In this document: positions 7,513 through 16,902 of the stretch, piece after piece
Layout: each line of letters starts with the position of its first letter
Numbering within the stretch: position 1 is the first letter of the stretch
Assembly: GCF_033001325.1 (NCBI RefSeq)
Contig: NZ_CP133111.1
Location: 3,364,501 to 3,428,500, forward strand
DNA length: 64,000 nucleotides
DNA from: Rhodopseudomonas sp. BAL398
GTDB taxonomy: Bacteria; Pseudomonadota; Alphaproteobacteria; Rhizobiales; Xanthobacteraceae
Direction: 5' to 3'
The notes under the pieces: generated by a model
The model's input: only the letters and a program-made list of their open reading frames with translations
Databases searched by the model: none
Told to the model about the DNA's origin: nothing
Made by a program: the position numbers and the translations under genes

Positions 7513-10500
7513 CTACCAGCCGTAGCGCACCACGCCCTTGCCGGCATAGCTGCTCGTCACCTTCGAGAACTCGCCTTCGAAGGTTCCGGCCACAGTCCAG
7601 CCGTTGCGCCACGCCATCTCCGCAGAAGCGGTCACCAGCGCGGCTTCGCGCGCCTGGGCTGCCCCGTTGACGACGAAGCCGGCACCGGGCAGCGTCTGGA
7701 AGGTGGCGTTGACGCTGCGATCCGGGTTGAAATTATGCGCCCATGCGGCGCGTCCGCGTAACGTCATGACGCCATCGAGAGCACCGAACGAGCGGTCGCT
7801 ACGCAGGCCGAGTTCGCTGCGTGATGCGGTAACGTCCCTGGCAGCGTAGTTGAGGCCGAACGTGCTCGCAGTTCCGGCCGTCTCGCCGTAGCTCGGAAGA
7901 TAGACCGTGGTGAATTGCGCGGCCGCATAGGGCGTCAGGCCGGCTCCATCGATCCACGGCGCATCGAAGCGGCTGCCGGTTTCGACGCGGCCCGACAATG
8001 CATTGCTGGTGAACCGGGCACCGAGACGGTCGACGCCGACGCTGCGCTCCGTCGTGACATCCTGCCAGCCATAGGCCAATGCGGCGGTCAGGTACGTTGC
8101 GCCGACACTGTGCCGGACAAAGCCGCCCGCCTGGAACAGGTCGCTGCGACCGCTGCCGCCGTTGGCAACGCTGAAATTGGTGCCGCCGCCGGCGAGTGCG
8201 AAGCCGGCCGTGGTGTTCGGCGAGATGCGATAGTCGGCGCCGGCGGCGCCGCCATAGATCCGCGACGACGCCGTGCCGGATCCGGTGGCGGCGTTGCCGT
8301 CGGTGGTCTGCGATCCGCCGAATCCGGCCGACCAGACGTTCCAGCGCTGTTCGAATTGCAATGCTTCGGGCGCCTTGCGGGACATCGCCGCGAAGGCGTC
8401 GCGCGGCGCGCGCCGCGACTCGTCAGCATAGCCGATGGCGCGCTGCGGTGCCGTGCTGCGACCAGCGCTCGAGGGATCGGTCATCAGCCCCATGAACAGA
8501 CCCATGGCGTCGAAGGTGGTCTGCTGCGTGCCGGTGCCGAGTTCGCCTGAGACCTGCGACAGCCCAGAGGCGGATAGCGACCCGAATGCCATCGGGATGC
8601 CGCCGGTCCGGTTGAAGTATCCGGTCAGCGTGTTGGCGACATTCTGCTGGTTCCGGTTGAGACCGCCAACCCTGGTGTAGTCCAGCGTCAAATCGAGAAA
8701 TGCCCGATTGGCATCGTAGCTGACGTTGGCATTGAAGTTGGCAGGCAGGTTGGTCGTGGTGAGCGCGCCAAAGGTCCCGGTGCGGCCGCCAGCCGCAGCC
8801 ACGATGGTGTACTGCTGCGTCACATAGCTGCCCCTGGCAAAGTGGGCAGTCACCGCCGCGCCGCCGAGCGCCGCTGTGCCGGTGACGCTGGTGAAGGATG
8901 CGGTGGCTGGGTTGACCTGCACCACATACTGCACAGCCGACGCCAGTGCCAGGTTGCCGTTCACCGTCATCGACGAGCCGGGGGTGCCGTTGCCGGGCGC
9001 GAAGGCGCCGCTGCTGGCGATCAGGTTGCCGGTGCGGCCCGAACCAGTCAGGCTGCCGCCGGAGAGGGTGACCGGTCCGTTGATGACGCCATTGTTGATG
9101 GTGGTGCCGGCGGTGTTGGCCAGGCCGCCATTGAAGGTGCCGGCGTTGGTGGTGGTGCCGCTGTTGGTCACCAGGCCGGAGACAGTACCGCCGGCAGCGT
9201 TGGTAAAAGTGCCGGACGTGACAATGCTGCCGGTCCAGGTGCCGCTGTTGGACAGCGATCCGCTGTTGCTCAGCACGTTGCCGGTCCAGGTTCCGGACGC
9301 AGTGTTGGCGATGCTGCCGGAGGTGAAGGCGACATTGGCGATATAGTTGCCGTTGTTGGTCACCGTGCCGGCATTGTTGAGGTCGTCGCGCAGCGTACCG
9401 CCTTGCGCCACGGTGACGGTGCCGGTGTTGGTCAGCCCGCCGGCGGTCGCATTAAGCTGGCCGCCATTCGCGATGGTGAGCAGGCCGGCATTGGTCAGCA
9501 GTCCCTGCAGAGTGTAGCTGCCGGTGCCCGTGACAGCCAGTGTGGCTCCCGACGCGTTGGCAAACCTATTGTTGCTGGTCACCGTGCCGCCGACGTTGAA
9601 CGCGCCGGCATTGTTGGCGATGGCGCCGTTCACGGCGCCGCCGTTGGCGGTGACCGTTGCAGAGTTCGTCAGGCCGCCGCCGAGCGTGCCGCTTGTGGTG
9701 AACGCGCCCCCGGACACGGTCGTCGCGCCGGTGATGGTGCCGGTGTTGGCGAAGGTGCCGCTGTTGTTGGTCAGCGAGGCAACGGTTCCGGCGTTGGTCG
9801 CGGTGGCGGAATTGATGACCGCCCCGGCGGTGCCGGAATTGTTGGCGAAGGTGCCACTGCTGTTGGTGACGGCTGCCAGGGTGCCGCCGTTGTTGGTGAC
9901 GGTGCCTCCCGCGTTGGTGGTGGCGCCGACGACGCTGCCGCCGGTGGCGTTCGTGAAGCTGCCGCCGGTCAGGCCGAGCGTGCCGCGCAGCGCGCCGGTG
10001 TTGGACAACGATCCCGCCGACTGAGTGGTGGCACCCGTAATGACGCCGCTGTTGCTGGCTGTGCCGGCATTGGCGAAGGTGCCGGTGACGGTGCCGGCGT
10101 TGTTGAACGTCGCGGCGTTGCTGACGTCTGAGGTGATGCTGCCGCCCGCCGCGATCGCCAGCGTGCCGTTGCTGACGGTGGTGAGGCCCGTGTAGGTGTT
10201 CGCGCCGCTCAGCGTCAGCGAACCGGTACCGATCTTGACGAGGCCGAATGTGCCGCCTGTGCTGGTGAGCGCGTTGGCGATGCTGACGCCAACGCCAGCG
10301 TCGACGTTGATGAAGCTCTGCGCCACTGTAGAGAACGCATCGCCGGTGAGATTGAGCGTGCCGGCGCCAGCCAGTTGATAGCCGTCAGCGGTGAATTGCA
10401 GGCCCTGGACGCTCTGCGCGCCGGTGATCGTCACCGTCCCGGCGGTGCCGCCGAAGATGCCGACACCGGACCGCCAGGCATTGTCGACCTGGCTGGTCGG

Positions 10501-13500
10501 CGACGCCGTCCAGTTGGTATTGGCCGCGGTCCAGTTACCGGTGCCGCCCTGGCCGCCGGCGGCTGCACCGGTGGTGTCGGCGCCGTCCCAGTACTGAAGG
10601 TTCTGGCCGGCATTGGCGACCAGCAAATTCACCTGGCCGGCAACGTTGGTGAACACGGTCGCGCTTTGTGCGGTGGGTGTGGCCACAGACGCGAAGGCGC
10701 CGGTCAGCGTGCCGCCATAGGTGTAGAGGCGATATTCGCCAGCCACCGGCGATGCAGCGCCGTCGGCCGACGACACCGCGCTCAGCGTTCCACCGAGCGT
10801 GAGGTTGCGGCCCACATTGATGAGGTCGTTGTCGGTGCCGCCGACGACGCCAGGCGTCCCGAGTTCGAACAGGGAGGTCGAGCCTGCCGCGAGCGTGTAG
10901 TCCTGCGCGACGGTCAGCGTGCCCGGCGAGTTGCCGGCCGAGACGAAGCCGCCGCTGGCGACCACCACCGAACCTGCGACCGTGCCAGATCCGTGCAGCG
11001 TGCCGCCATTGTTGACATTGACCAGCGCGGTGTTGCCCGCCGTATCGCCGAAGGTGCCATTGATGGCAAGCGTGCCGGCATTGACGTTGGCGGTGCCGGT
11101 GAACTGGCCGTTGCCGACGCTGTTGACGCCGGTCAGGGTCGTGCTGCCTGCCCCGGTCTGGTTGAGCGTTCCAGAGCCGGAGACGACGCCGGCGAAAGTC
11201 ACCGCATCGGGCCGGTTGAACGCCAGCGTGGCATTGTCGACGATATTGCCGGCGAGCGAGCCGTTGGTGCCGATCTGCAAGGTACCGGCAGAGACGCTGG
11301 TGCCGCCCGTATAGGTGTTGGCGCCGGTCAGGGTCAGGGTGCCGGTGCCTGACTTGACGAGTCCGACAGTGCCGGCGCCGTTTTGGATGACGCCCGAGAA
11401 GGTCGAAGATTGGTTCAGGCCGCCGGCTGACAGTTGGGCGTTGGTGCCGGAGTTGGTGACCGTGCCGGCTCCGCCGAGCGAACCGATCGTCTCGTTGAAG
11501 CCGCCGAGATCGAGGAACGCGCCGCTGCCGACCGTGAAGGCGCTGTTCGCGCTGAAGCTGCTGGCCGCCCCACCGCGCAGCGCGCCGCCGGCGATGGTGG
11601 TGGCGCCCGTATAGGTGCTGGTGCCCGAGAGCGTCTGCGTGCCGGTGCCTGCCTTGGTCAGCGCGAACGTACCGCCCGCATAGATGCTGTTTTGGATGAC
11701 GCCGGTGAAGACGCCGCTGCCATTGGCTACGCCGATCGTGGTCGTGGGGCCGCCTTGCAGCGTTCCCGCGCCGTTGAGCGCGTCGACGCGGATGGTGCCC
11801 TCGACGCCGTCGAAGGTCGCGCCGGATGCGATGGTCAGCCCGGCATTGTTGCCCGACCAGATCCCATGGTTCTGCGTCGAGCCGCGCAGCGTCCCTGCGA
11901 CGACGTTGATCAGGCCGCCTTGCGCGAAGCCGATAGAACTCTGCGTGATGCCGCCGATCGAAACGATGCCGGCTCCGGTCTTTTCCAGGGTGCCAGCGCC
12001 GCTGAAGGCGAGACCGGGCAGTTCAATGACGGAGTTCGCCGTCGTGTTGCTGAGTTCGACGGTGGCCCCGGTGCTGATCGCCACGGCGCCGGTGCCGAAG
12101 GCGCCTGCGGTGTTCGAGGCCACGAGCCGCCCGCCAATCACGTTGGTGGCAAGCGCGCCGCCATAGCTGCCCGTCAGCACAAAGGTGCCGGAGTCCTGCT
12201 TGCTGAGCGTGGTGGCGCCGCCCAGGTTCGCTATGTTCCACGCGCCCGTCACACCGTTGGCAGCGGTGCCGTCGCCGGTGCCGCGCAGCGCCAGGGTGCC
12301 GCCCGTGCCGAACGCGATCGTGCCCACCGTCGCAGCCGCATTGGTGCCGGCGGTCTGGAGGGTAATCGTCGCGCCGGTCACCGGATCGATGGTGGTGTTG
12401 CCTGCTCCCGCAGTGCCGCTGCCGTTGTAGAGCGAGAGCGTCGAGCCATTCCCGAGCCGCACGTTGCCGGTCGTCGAGCCCGCGCGCAGATTGACGGTGC
12501 TGTTTGTGCCGACGACCAGCGCGCCGCTGGTGTTGCCGCCGGACGCCAGCGTCGCGGAGCCCGCCAGCGTGCCGTAATTGGTGACGGAGGCGCTGTTTCC
12601 GAGATAGACGCGCCCGTATTGCGTGTCCGAGCCGCCCCGGATCGTCGCGCCGGCGGCATTGACGATGCTGCTGCCCGCCCCAGCTGCTGCGAACGCCTCG
12701 TTCTGGCCCGAACTGAGCGTGCTGCCAGACCCGGTGATCAGCGCCACCGTGCCGTTCGTATTGATATTGCTGCCGGTCGTGTTCGTGATAGCGCCCAGGT
12801 TGACGATGGTGAACGTCCCGGTGCCGTTGACGCTGGGCCCCGTCGCGGTGTTGATCGTGCCGCCGGGGGAAACGTGCAGGGTCGTGCCGCCTCCGAGCGT
12901 CACGCGGCCGAGCGTGCCCGCGACGTTGAGCGTGCCGCCGGTCACCATCGTGCTGCCCGTATAGGTGTTAGCGCCTGACAGCGTCAGTATGCCCGTGCCG
13001 GCCTGGGTCACGCCGCCGGTGCCGCCGATCGCGTTGGCGATGCTGATATTGCCCGTCGCATTGTTGGTGATGCCGGTTCCGCCGAAATTCACCGCGGCGC
13101 CGCTGATCGCGTAATTCAAGGCGTTGGTGTTGAATATCCACGAATCGGGGGCGATCGCGCTGCCGACGTTGACGGTCGCATCGCCGGTGTTGGTGAAAGT
13201 GGCGGACCGACCGGCTGCAACCGGCGCCGTCCCTCCAGTCCAGTTCGCGTCGTCAAGATAAGTACTTGTCGCGCCGATCCATGTCGCCGTCTGCGCCGCG
13301 GCCTCGTTCGCGTGGGTTGCAAAAACAACTGCCGCGGAGACGCCGACGATCGCCGTCGTCGACAAAAGGCCGCGGAGGATCATGGCGCGAATGCCGGCTG
13401 CGCCCGTGGATGCCTTCCGGGAGATCAGCTTGACCGCGACCTGTTCCGGCTCGATTGAAGATGAGATGAGAGCCTTGTTGGCAATCCGGATGGGCGACAT
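7513..13500 (-). CDS. Giant autotransporter (type Va secreted adhesin-like protein)
   Basis: A 1995-aa cell-surface protein that exports its own passenger through a C-terminal beta-barrel. The start is ATG 13500, preceded by a strong GAGGAAG. The extended signal region has a hydrophobic core GLLSTTAIVGVSAAVVFA ending near NEAAAQ (about residue 70). The passenger is a Gly/Thr/Asn/Ala-rich beta-helix with autotransporter-associated strand repeats of the LSGANTYTG type near residues 177, 627, 727 and 1100. A long low-complexity run of NSGT/NAGT units covers about residues 1130-1500. The barrel begins near RWNVWSAGFGGSQ (about residue 1718) and ends VVRYGW with the expected terminal aromatic. The gene is intact despite its repeats. 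Ligand or host target unknown; divergent from an AraC regulator. Confidence 0.93.
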   Translation of the reverse strand: MSPIRIANKALISSSIEPEQVAVKLISRKASTGAAGIRAMILRGLLSTTAIVGVSAAVVFATHANEAAAQTATWIGATSTYLDDANWTGGTAPVAAGRSATFTNTGDATVNVGSAIAPDSWIFNTNALNYAISGAAVNFGGTGITNNATGNISIANAIGGTGGVTQAGTGILTLSGANTYTGSTMVTGGTLNVAGTLGRVTLGGGTTLHVSPGGTINTATGPSVNGTGTFTIVNLGAITNTTGSNINTNGTVALITGSGSTLSSGQNEAFAAAGAGSSIVNAAGATIRGGSDTQYGRVYLGNSASVTNYGTLAGSATLASGGNTSGALVVGTNSTVNLRAGSTTGNVRLGNGSTLSLYNGSGTAGAGNTTIDPVTGATITLQTAGTNAAATVGTIAFGTGGTLALRGTGDGTAANGVTGAWNIANLGGATTLSKQDSGTFVLTGSYGGALATNVIGGRLVASNTAGAFGTGAVAISTGATVELSNTTANSVIELPGLAFSGAGTLEKTGAGIVSIGGITQSSIGFAQGGLINVVAGTLRGSTQNHGIWSGNNAGLTIASGATFDGVEGTIRVDALNGAGTLQGGPTTTIGVANGSGVFTGVIQNSIYAGGTFALTKAGTGTQTLSGTSTYTGATTIAGGALRGGAASSFSANSAFTVGSGAFLDLGGFNETIGSLGGAGTVTNSGTNAQLSAGGLNQSSTFSGVIQNGAGTVGLVKSGTGTLTLTGANTYTGGTSVSAGTLQIGTNGSLAGNIVDNATLAFNRPDAVTFAGVVSGSGTLNQTGAGSTTLTGVNSVGNGQFTGTANVNAGTLAINGTFGDTAGNTALVNVNNGGTLHGSGTVAGSVVVASGGFVSAGNSPGTLTVAQDYTLAAGSTSLFELGTPGVVGGTDNDLINVGRNLTLGGTLSAVSSADGAASPVAGEYRLYTYGGTLTGAFASVATPTAQSATVFTNVAGQVNLLVANAGQNLQYWDGADTTGAAAGGQGGTGNWTAANTNWTASPTSQVDNAWRSGVGIFGGTAGTVTITGAQSVQGLQFTADGYQLAGAGTLNLTGDAFSTVAQSFINVDAGVGVSIANALTSTGGTFGLVKIGTGSLTLSGANTYTGLTTVSNGTLAIAAGGSITSDVSNAATFNNAGTVTGTFANAGTASNSGVITGATTQSAGSLSNTGALRGTLGLTGGSFTNATGGSVVGATTNAGGTVTNNGGTLAAVTNSSGTFANNSGTAGAVINSATATNAGTVASLTNNSGTFANTGTITGATTVSGGAFTTSGTLGGGLTNSATVTANGGAVNGAIANNAGAFNVGGTVTSNNRFANASGATLAVTGTGSYTLQGLLTNAGLLTIANGGQLNATAGGLTNTGTVTVAQGGTLRDDLNNAGTVTNNGNYIANVAFTSGSIANTASGTWTGNVLSNSGSLSNSGTWTGSIVTSGTFTNAAGGTVSGLVTNSGTTTNAGTFNGGLANTAGTTINNGVINGPVTLSGGSLTGSGRTGNLIASSGAFAPGNGTPGSSMTVNGNLALASAVQYVVQVNPATASFTSVTGTAALGGAAVTAHFARGSYVTQQYTIVAAAGGRTGTFGALTTTNLPANFNANVSYDANRAFLDLTLDYTRVGGLNRNQQNVANTLTGYFNRTGGIPMAFGSLSASGLSQVSGELGTGTQQTTFDAMGLFMGLMTDPSSAGRSTAPQRAIGYADESRRAPRDAFAAMSRKAPEALQFEQRWNVWSAGFGGSQTTDGNAATGSGTASSRIYGGAAGADYRISPNTTAGFALAGGGTNFSVANGGSGRSDLFQAGGFVRHSVGATYLTAALAYGWQDVTTERSVGVDRLGARFTSNALSGRVETGSRFDAPWIDGAGLTPYAAAQFTTVYLPSYGETAGTASTFGLNYAARDVTASRSELGLRSDRSFGALDGVMTLRGRAAWAHNFNPDRSVNATFQTLPGAGFVVNGAAQAREAALVTASAEMAWRNGWTVAGTFEGEFSKVTSSYAGKGVVRYGW

Positions 13501-13821
13501 GCTTACTTCCTCGGAACTGACGTGCAATCGGCTTGGCTCGGAAACGGGTCGCTTTGGGCGCACCGGGGCATGCTCGCGATCGCGCCCATGATTGGGGCGG
13601 TCGAAGCTGGTCCGGCTTGGTTAACTGGAACTGTGGCTTGTGATCGTTCGCCGTCGCTATTGCGGCCCCGGCGCCACGAGGGCGACAGTGCCGTTGAACG
13701 ACCTTGACCTTCACATTGCTGACCAGATGGATTACCTGCCAGAAAATAGTCAACTACCGATCTCGATCGGTAGGGTTTTACGTGTCAGCTTAACTATAAA
13801 TAGGAACGCGGAGCCCTCTCG
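13501..13821. promoter_or_regulatory. Divergent control region between autotransporter and araC-type gene
   Basis: 321 bases without a gene. It must hold both divergent promoters. The clearest signal is the 20-bp palindrome at 13754-13773, followed by a TATAAAT-like stretch near 13795, 20-odd bases ahead of the AraC gene start. The AraC gene has GGAG about 9 bases before its ATG. Confidence 0.6.
13754..13773. promoter_or_regulatory. Perfect 20-bp palindrome, candidate operator
   Basis: CTACCGATC (13754-13762), spacer TC, then GATCGGTAG (13765-13773). It sits about 50 bases upstream of the AraC-type gene and about 255 upstream of the autotransporter. With only two central bases it is a better operator than a terminator hairpin. 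Confidence 0.5.
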
Positions 13822-15153
13822 ATGACACCGCTTGGTCACCATGCGGACGGAACTACACGGCCGGTCGAGATGATCGATCGACGAGCCGCGACCGGAGTCT
13901 CCAAGCGGGCGCAGACATCACCGTCCGTCCCTCATGCGTCACATTCTTCGAAAAAAACAACGCCGCCGGACGCATCGACAAGCCTCCCGGACGCAGTGCA
14001 ATTATCGCCAGCCCCTGGATGGCTTACGTTGCTCATCGCAATTGAGGTCCTCTCCAACCCCAAGGAATTGATGGCCCGCCGCCTTGCTCCTGTTGCACTC
14101 CCTGCTCGTGCTTCGTCTGACGAGACAGCGTTGCAGAGTAACTCCAGGGAACAGTGCCTGACGGTCAATGCGGGCAGCGGACAACATCGTCTGGCTGCAT
14201 GGCGTGAGGCGCTGGGCGCCACCGCGACGATCGAGATCGACGCTGCGATCGTGGCTACATTCGAGGGTGAGTTCCGCACGCGCGTCATCGGACCGCTGAT
14301 GGCGGTGCGGCTCTGCTCCGACACATTCCGCTTCATTCGCAGCGAGGACATGGCGAGCCAGATCCAGCGCGACAATGTCTTCATCAATCTCTGCGAGAGC
14401 GGTCGCATGGTCGGAACCTCCAACGGCCGCCAGGTCTCGGTCGGTCCCGGCGAAGTCATTCTGTCCCGCCACGGCGGCACCCAGAATCTCGCCATCCAGG
14501 ATGCGACCTGGTTCGGCCTGATTTTGCCGATGGAGTTCGTCGATGCGCAGATGCGATGGACGCGCGGGCACGAGGGAAAAGTTTTCGGCGCGGCAACGAC
14601 GGAGGCGGTGCTGCTGGGTCACCTGATGCGCGCAATGTTGGAATTGCCTGATCCAATTAGCGACCGCGATGCCAAACGCATGGTTGCCCTGACGATCGCC
14701 CACCTGACCGCATGTTTCGGAGCACCGGCGCCAAACGCCGGAACCGGCAAAAAGGCGAGGTGCGTCGATGCGGTGGCCATACGCCGGTTTCTGGCCCAAC
14801 ACATCGGTGATCGCCAGCTCGGCCCCGAAATCGTCTGCAAGAGATTTTCGCTGTCGCGTTCGAGCCTTTACCGGATGTTCAACGACAGCGGCGGCATCCA
14901 GGCCATGATCCTGGCGATGCGCCTGCGCGCCGTGCATCGCGACATTGCGTCAGGGCGATTTCCGGACCAGCCGTTGAGCGGGATCGCCGAACGGCGGGGC
15001 GTGACGGACATCCGCAGCTTCCGGCGCGTCTTCGTCAAGGAGTTCGGCTACACGCCGTCGGACCTGCGCACGCGCTCCGCTCACGATCCTTCGCTGACGG
15101 ATTGGTCGCACGCCGAAGCGACCGCCGATATCGAGCGCTGGTTCCAGTCGTGA
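13822..15153 (+). CDS. AraC-family transcriptional regulator with long N-terminal extension
   Basis: A 443-aa DNA-binding regulator. The C-terminal AraC/XylS domain (about residues 325-425) has two helix-turn-helix units: VCKRFSLSRSSLYRMF and the second around GIAERRGVTDIRSFRRVF, then EFGYTPSDLR. The central sensing region resembles AraC-binding-like cupin domains (CLTVNAGSG to LILPMEFVDAQ). The first 110 or so residues are Ser/Pro/Ala-rich and seem extra to the family. ATG 13822 is supported by GGAG upstream, but a later start cannot be excluded. Being divergent from the autotransporter, it is the natural candidate for its control. It ends 14 bases from the stop of a second AraC gene. Confidence 0.87.
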   Translation: MTPLGHHADGTTRPVEMIDRRAATGVSKRAQTSPSVPHASHSSKKTTPPDASTSLPDAVQLSPAPGWLTLLIAIEVLSNPKELMARRLAPVALPARASSDETALQSNSREQCLTVNAGSGQHRLAAWREALGATATIEIDAAIVATFEGEFRTRVIGPLMAVRLCSDTFRFIRSEDMASQIQRDNVFINLCESGRMVGTSNGRQVSVGPGEVILSRHGGTQNLAIQDATWFGLILPMEFVDAQMRWTRGHEGKVFGAATTEAVLLGHLMRAMLELPDPISDRDAKRMVALTIAHLTACFGAPAPNAGTGKKARCVDAVAIRRFLAQHIGDRQLGPEIVCKRFSLSRSSLYRMFNDSGGIQAMILAMRLRAVHRDIASGRFPDQPLSGIAERRGVTDIRSFRRVFVKEFGYTPSDLRTRSAHDPSLTDWSHAEATADIERWFQS

Positions 15154-15167
15154 TTGAATGGCGAAGC

Positions 15168-16100
15168 TTACCTGCCCTGGCTCATGGCCCGCAGGTCAGT
15201 GGGCGTCATGCCGAAGCGGCGTCGAAAGGCCCGGTTGAAGGTTGGCGCATCACGAAAGCCGCAGTCCAGCAGCACAACGCCGATCGCCGCCCCACCCGGC
15301 AGCATCAACATGCGTTGTGCGGCGTCGAGCCGAGCCGCAAGGATCGTCGCGGCCACGCCGTCGGTTTCGGCAAATACCTCGTACAACCGCGTTCGGGATA
15401 TGCTCAACGCCGCCGCTATCCGGTGCGGATCGAGGTCCGGGTCGTGCAGATGGCGGCGGATGTAGGTCTCGGCCAGGCTGCGCAGCGCTTCCGGTCCCAC
15501 CTGGTTTTTCGCAACAGGCGCGCGACCGGCCACGGCCGACTGCAACAAATAGAGCAAGCCTTCAAAACCGCGATCGGCCTCCGTGGTCGACATCGCCGGC
15601 AGCACCTCGGCGAATTCCCGGAAGTATGACGCAAACAACCGGTGCAGCGCGCCGCCGGCGGCATAGTCGCGGCCGGCCAGCGTCTCGACGCGTCCGATCT
15701 GCGCCGTGAAGACATCGCGCGGCAGGTGCACGCGAAGCTCCCTGTAGGCGCTCGACGATCCAACGGCGTAAGGGCTGTTCATATCGACGATCGCAATCCC
15801 GCCATAACCGACCTCGACGCTGGTGTCGCCCTGCTGCTGGTAGCAGTCGCCGGACACGACCATCGAGATCGCGATATTGTCGCTGTCCTGCTGACGGATC
15901 TGCTTCGCGGTCTGTTCGATTCCCAATGCATCGCTGCGGGTGTCCACGAAGCTGCCCAGCGTGACCGCGGCCATCTGGCGACTGGCGGAGAACGGAGCCG
16001 CAGAGGCCGGACGGTGCGCATTGACAAGCGGCGTGGCCTTCTCCCGCCAAAAGTCAAAGCTATCCTTGGAGCGCACACCTTCCGTCGATTCCTTGATCAT
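15168..16100 (-). CDS. AraC-family transcriptional regulator
   Basis: A 310-aa regulator of the same general type as its convergent neighbour. The N-terminal ligand/dimer domain includes DSNIAISMVVSGDC... and VEVGYGGIAIVDMNSPYAV. The C-terminal HTH domain (about residues 210-305) has IAAALSISRTRLYEVF and DCGFRDAPTFNRAFRRRFGMTPTDLR, the canonical AraC signature. ATG 16100 is used; TTG 16109, with AAGG 8 bases upstream, is a credible alternative. The two genes meet tail-to-tail with a 14-base gap and no hairpin, so read-through or transcript interference between them is possible. Confidence 0.87.
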   Translation of the reverse strand: MIKESTEGVRSKDSFDFWREKATPLVNAHRPASAAPFSASRQMAAVTLGSFVDTRSDALGIEQTAKQIRQQDSDNIAISMVVSGDCYQQQGDTSVEVGYGGIAIVDMNSPYAVGSSSAYRELRVHLPRDVFTAQIGRVETLAGRDYAAGGALHRLFASYFREFAEVLPAMSTTEADRGFEGLLYLLQSAVAGRAPVAKNQVGPEALRSLAETYIRRHLHDPDLDPHRIAAALSISRTRLYEVFAETDGVAATILAARLDAAQRMLMLPGGAAIGVVLLDCGFRDAPTFNRAFRRRFGMTPTDLRAMSQGR

Positions 16101-16507
16101 CCTGACCAATGCGCGCGCCTTTCGCGGACAATTCACCCGCAATTTGAATCGAAGAATTTATTTCTGGACGGATCGGCGTGTTATTTCAAATACTATTTTA
16201 CCTTGAAGCTTAGGAAAAAATGCAACTTCAAGCTGCGCGGCATTGATTTCAGAGAGCGCGGACCAAACCGGCAGTGGGATCAAGGCCGCAAGCGGCCGGC
16301 ACCGACGCTTGCAACGCATCTTCCGAGGAATTTGCCCCATCACGGATCAAGCTCCCGAGGGCCTGAGCCCGGTTCTCGGCACAGCGAGATCGGGCCGCCG
16401 CCATTAACCTTTCTTAAAGAACTGGCCTAGGCGCCCCCGAATCGCGTGCTAACACTGCGGTATTCAACGCGCTCCGCAGTGGACCGCGCTCCAGCCTGTT
16501 GAGTTTC
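16101..16507. other. 407-base gene-free, AT-richer region
   Basis: Lies between the divergent start of the AraC gene and a small hypothetical gene. The part 16140-16230 is clearly AT-rich (runs such as AAATACTATTTTACC and GGAAAAAATG) and likely carries the AraC gene promoter. I see no convincing ORF, hairpin terminator or tRNA in it. Confidence 0.5.
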
Positions 16508-16774
16508 ATGAGCCAGCAATCAGATTTCACCACCGCCCGCGACCCGCTGCCCGATCAGGAACAGAAACAGGCCGCGCTGAGCTATCTGAACGAAGCCTGG
16601 GCCGAGGCCATGCATGACGGCGTCGATGGCGACTGCCTGGCGCAGGCCAGCCTGTTCACCGCCTTCGCCGAACTGGTCAGCACTTATGGCGAGGACGCGG
16701 TGGCGAAATTCGTCGAGGGCCTGCCGGGCCGGGTGCGCAACGGCGAATTCTCGATCATGCAGGCGAGGCAATAG
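16508..16774 (+). CDS. Small conserved hypothetical protein (88 aa)
   Basis: An acidic helical protein. It contains LPDQEQKQAALSYLNEAWAE, DCLAQASLFTAFAELVSTYG and EDAVAKFVEGLPGRVRNGEF. The pattern is one of amphipathic helices without cysteines, signal peptide or membrane segment. ATG 16508 is chosen over TTG 16499 in the same frame. I recall similar short proteins in Bradyrhizobium genomes but know no function. Confidence 0.75.
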   Translation: MSQQSDFTTARDPLPDQEQKQAALSYLNEAWAEAMHDGVDGDCLAQASLFTAFAELVSTYGEDAVAKFVEGLPGRVRNGEFSIMQARQ

Positions 16775-16786
16775 GCCTACGCGCGA

Positions 16787-16862
16787 GCGCAATTTCAAGG
16801 TTGAAGACGATCGCAAGATTGCGGGTTCGCTCGCAGCTTGCGCTGCTCGCGCCTCGCAATGA
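16787..16862. repeat. Partial or divergent interspersed repeat
   Basis: CGCAAGATTGCGGGTTCGCT followed by a GCAGC/GCTGC hairpin and CTCGCAATGAC matches the second half of the elements at 20235 and 40631, but with GC replacing CC in the conserved ends. Only one arm is clear. Confidence 0.55.
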
Positions 16863-16902
16863 CCGCTTGCCGAGCTAGCGAAGCGGCCGAATCAGCAAGC
16901 CG

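Noticed and set aside
8842-12978. Long plus-strand frames of 429, 325 and 514 aa under the autotransporter
   Set aside because: Repetitive Gly/Ala/Arg translations of the opposite strand of the passenger repeats; the autotransporter frame has signal peptide, repeats and barrel in order.
8900-13000. Regularly repeated DNA considered as a CRISPR array
   Set aside because: The repeats are codon-phased units of the autotransporter passenger, without uniform spacers.
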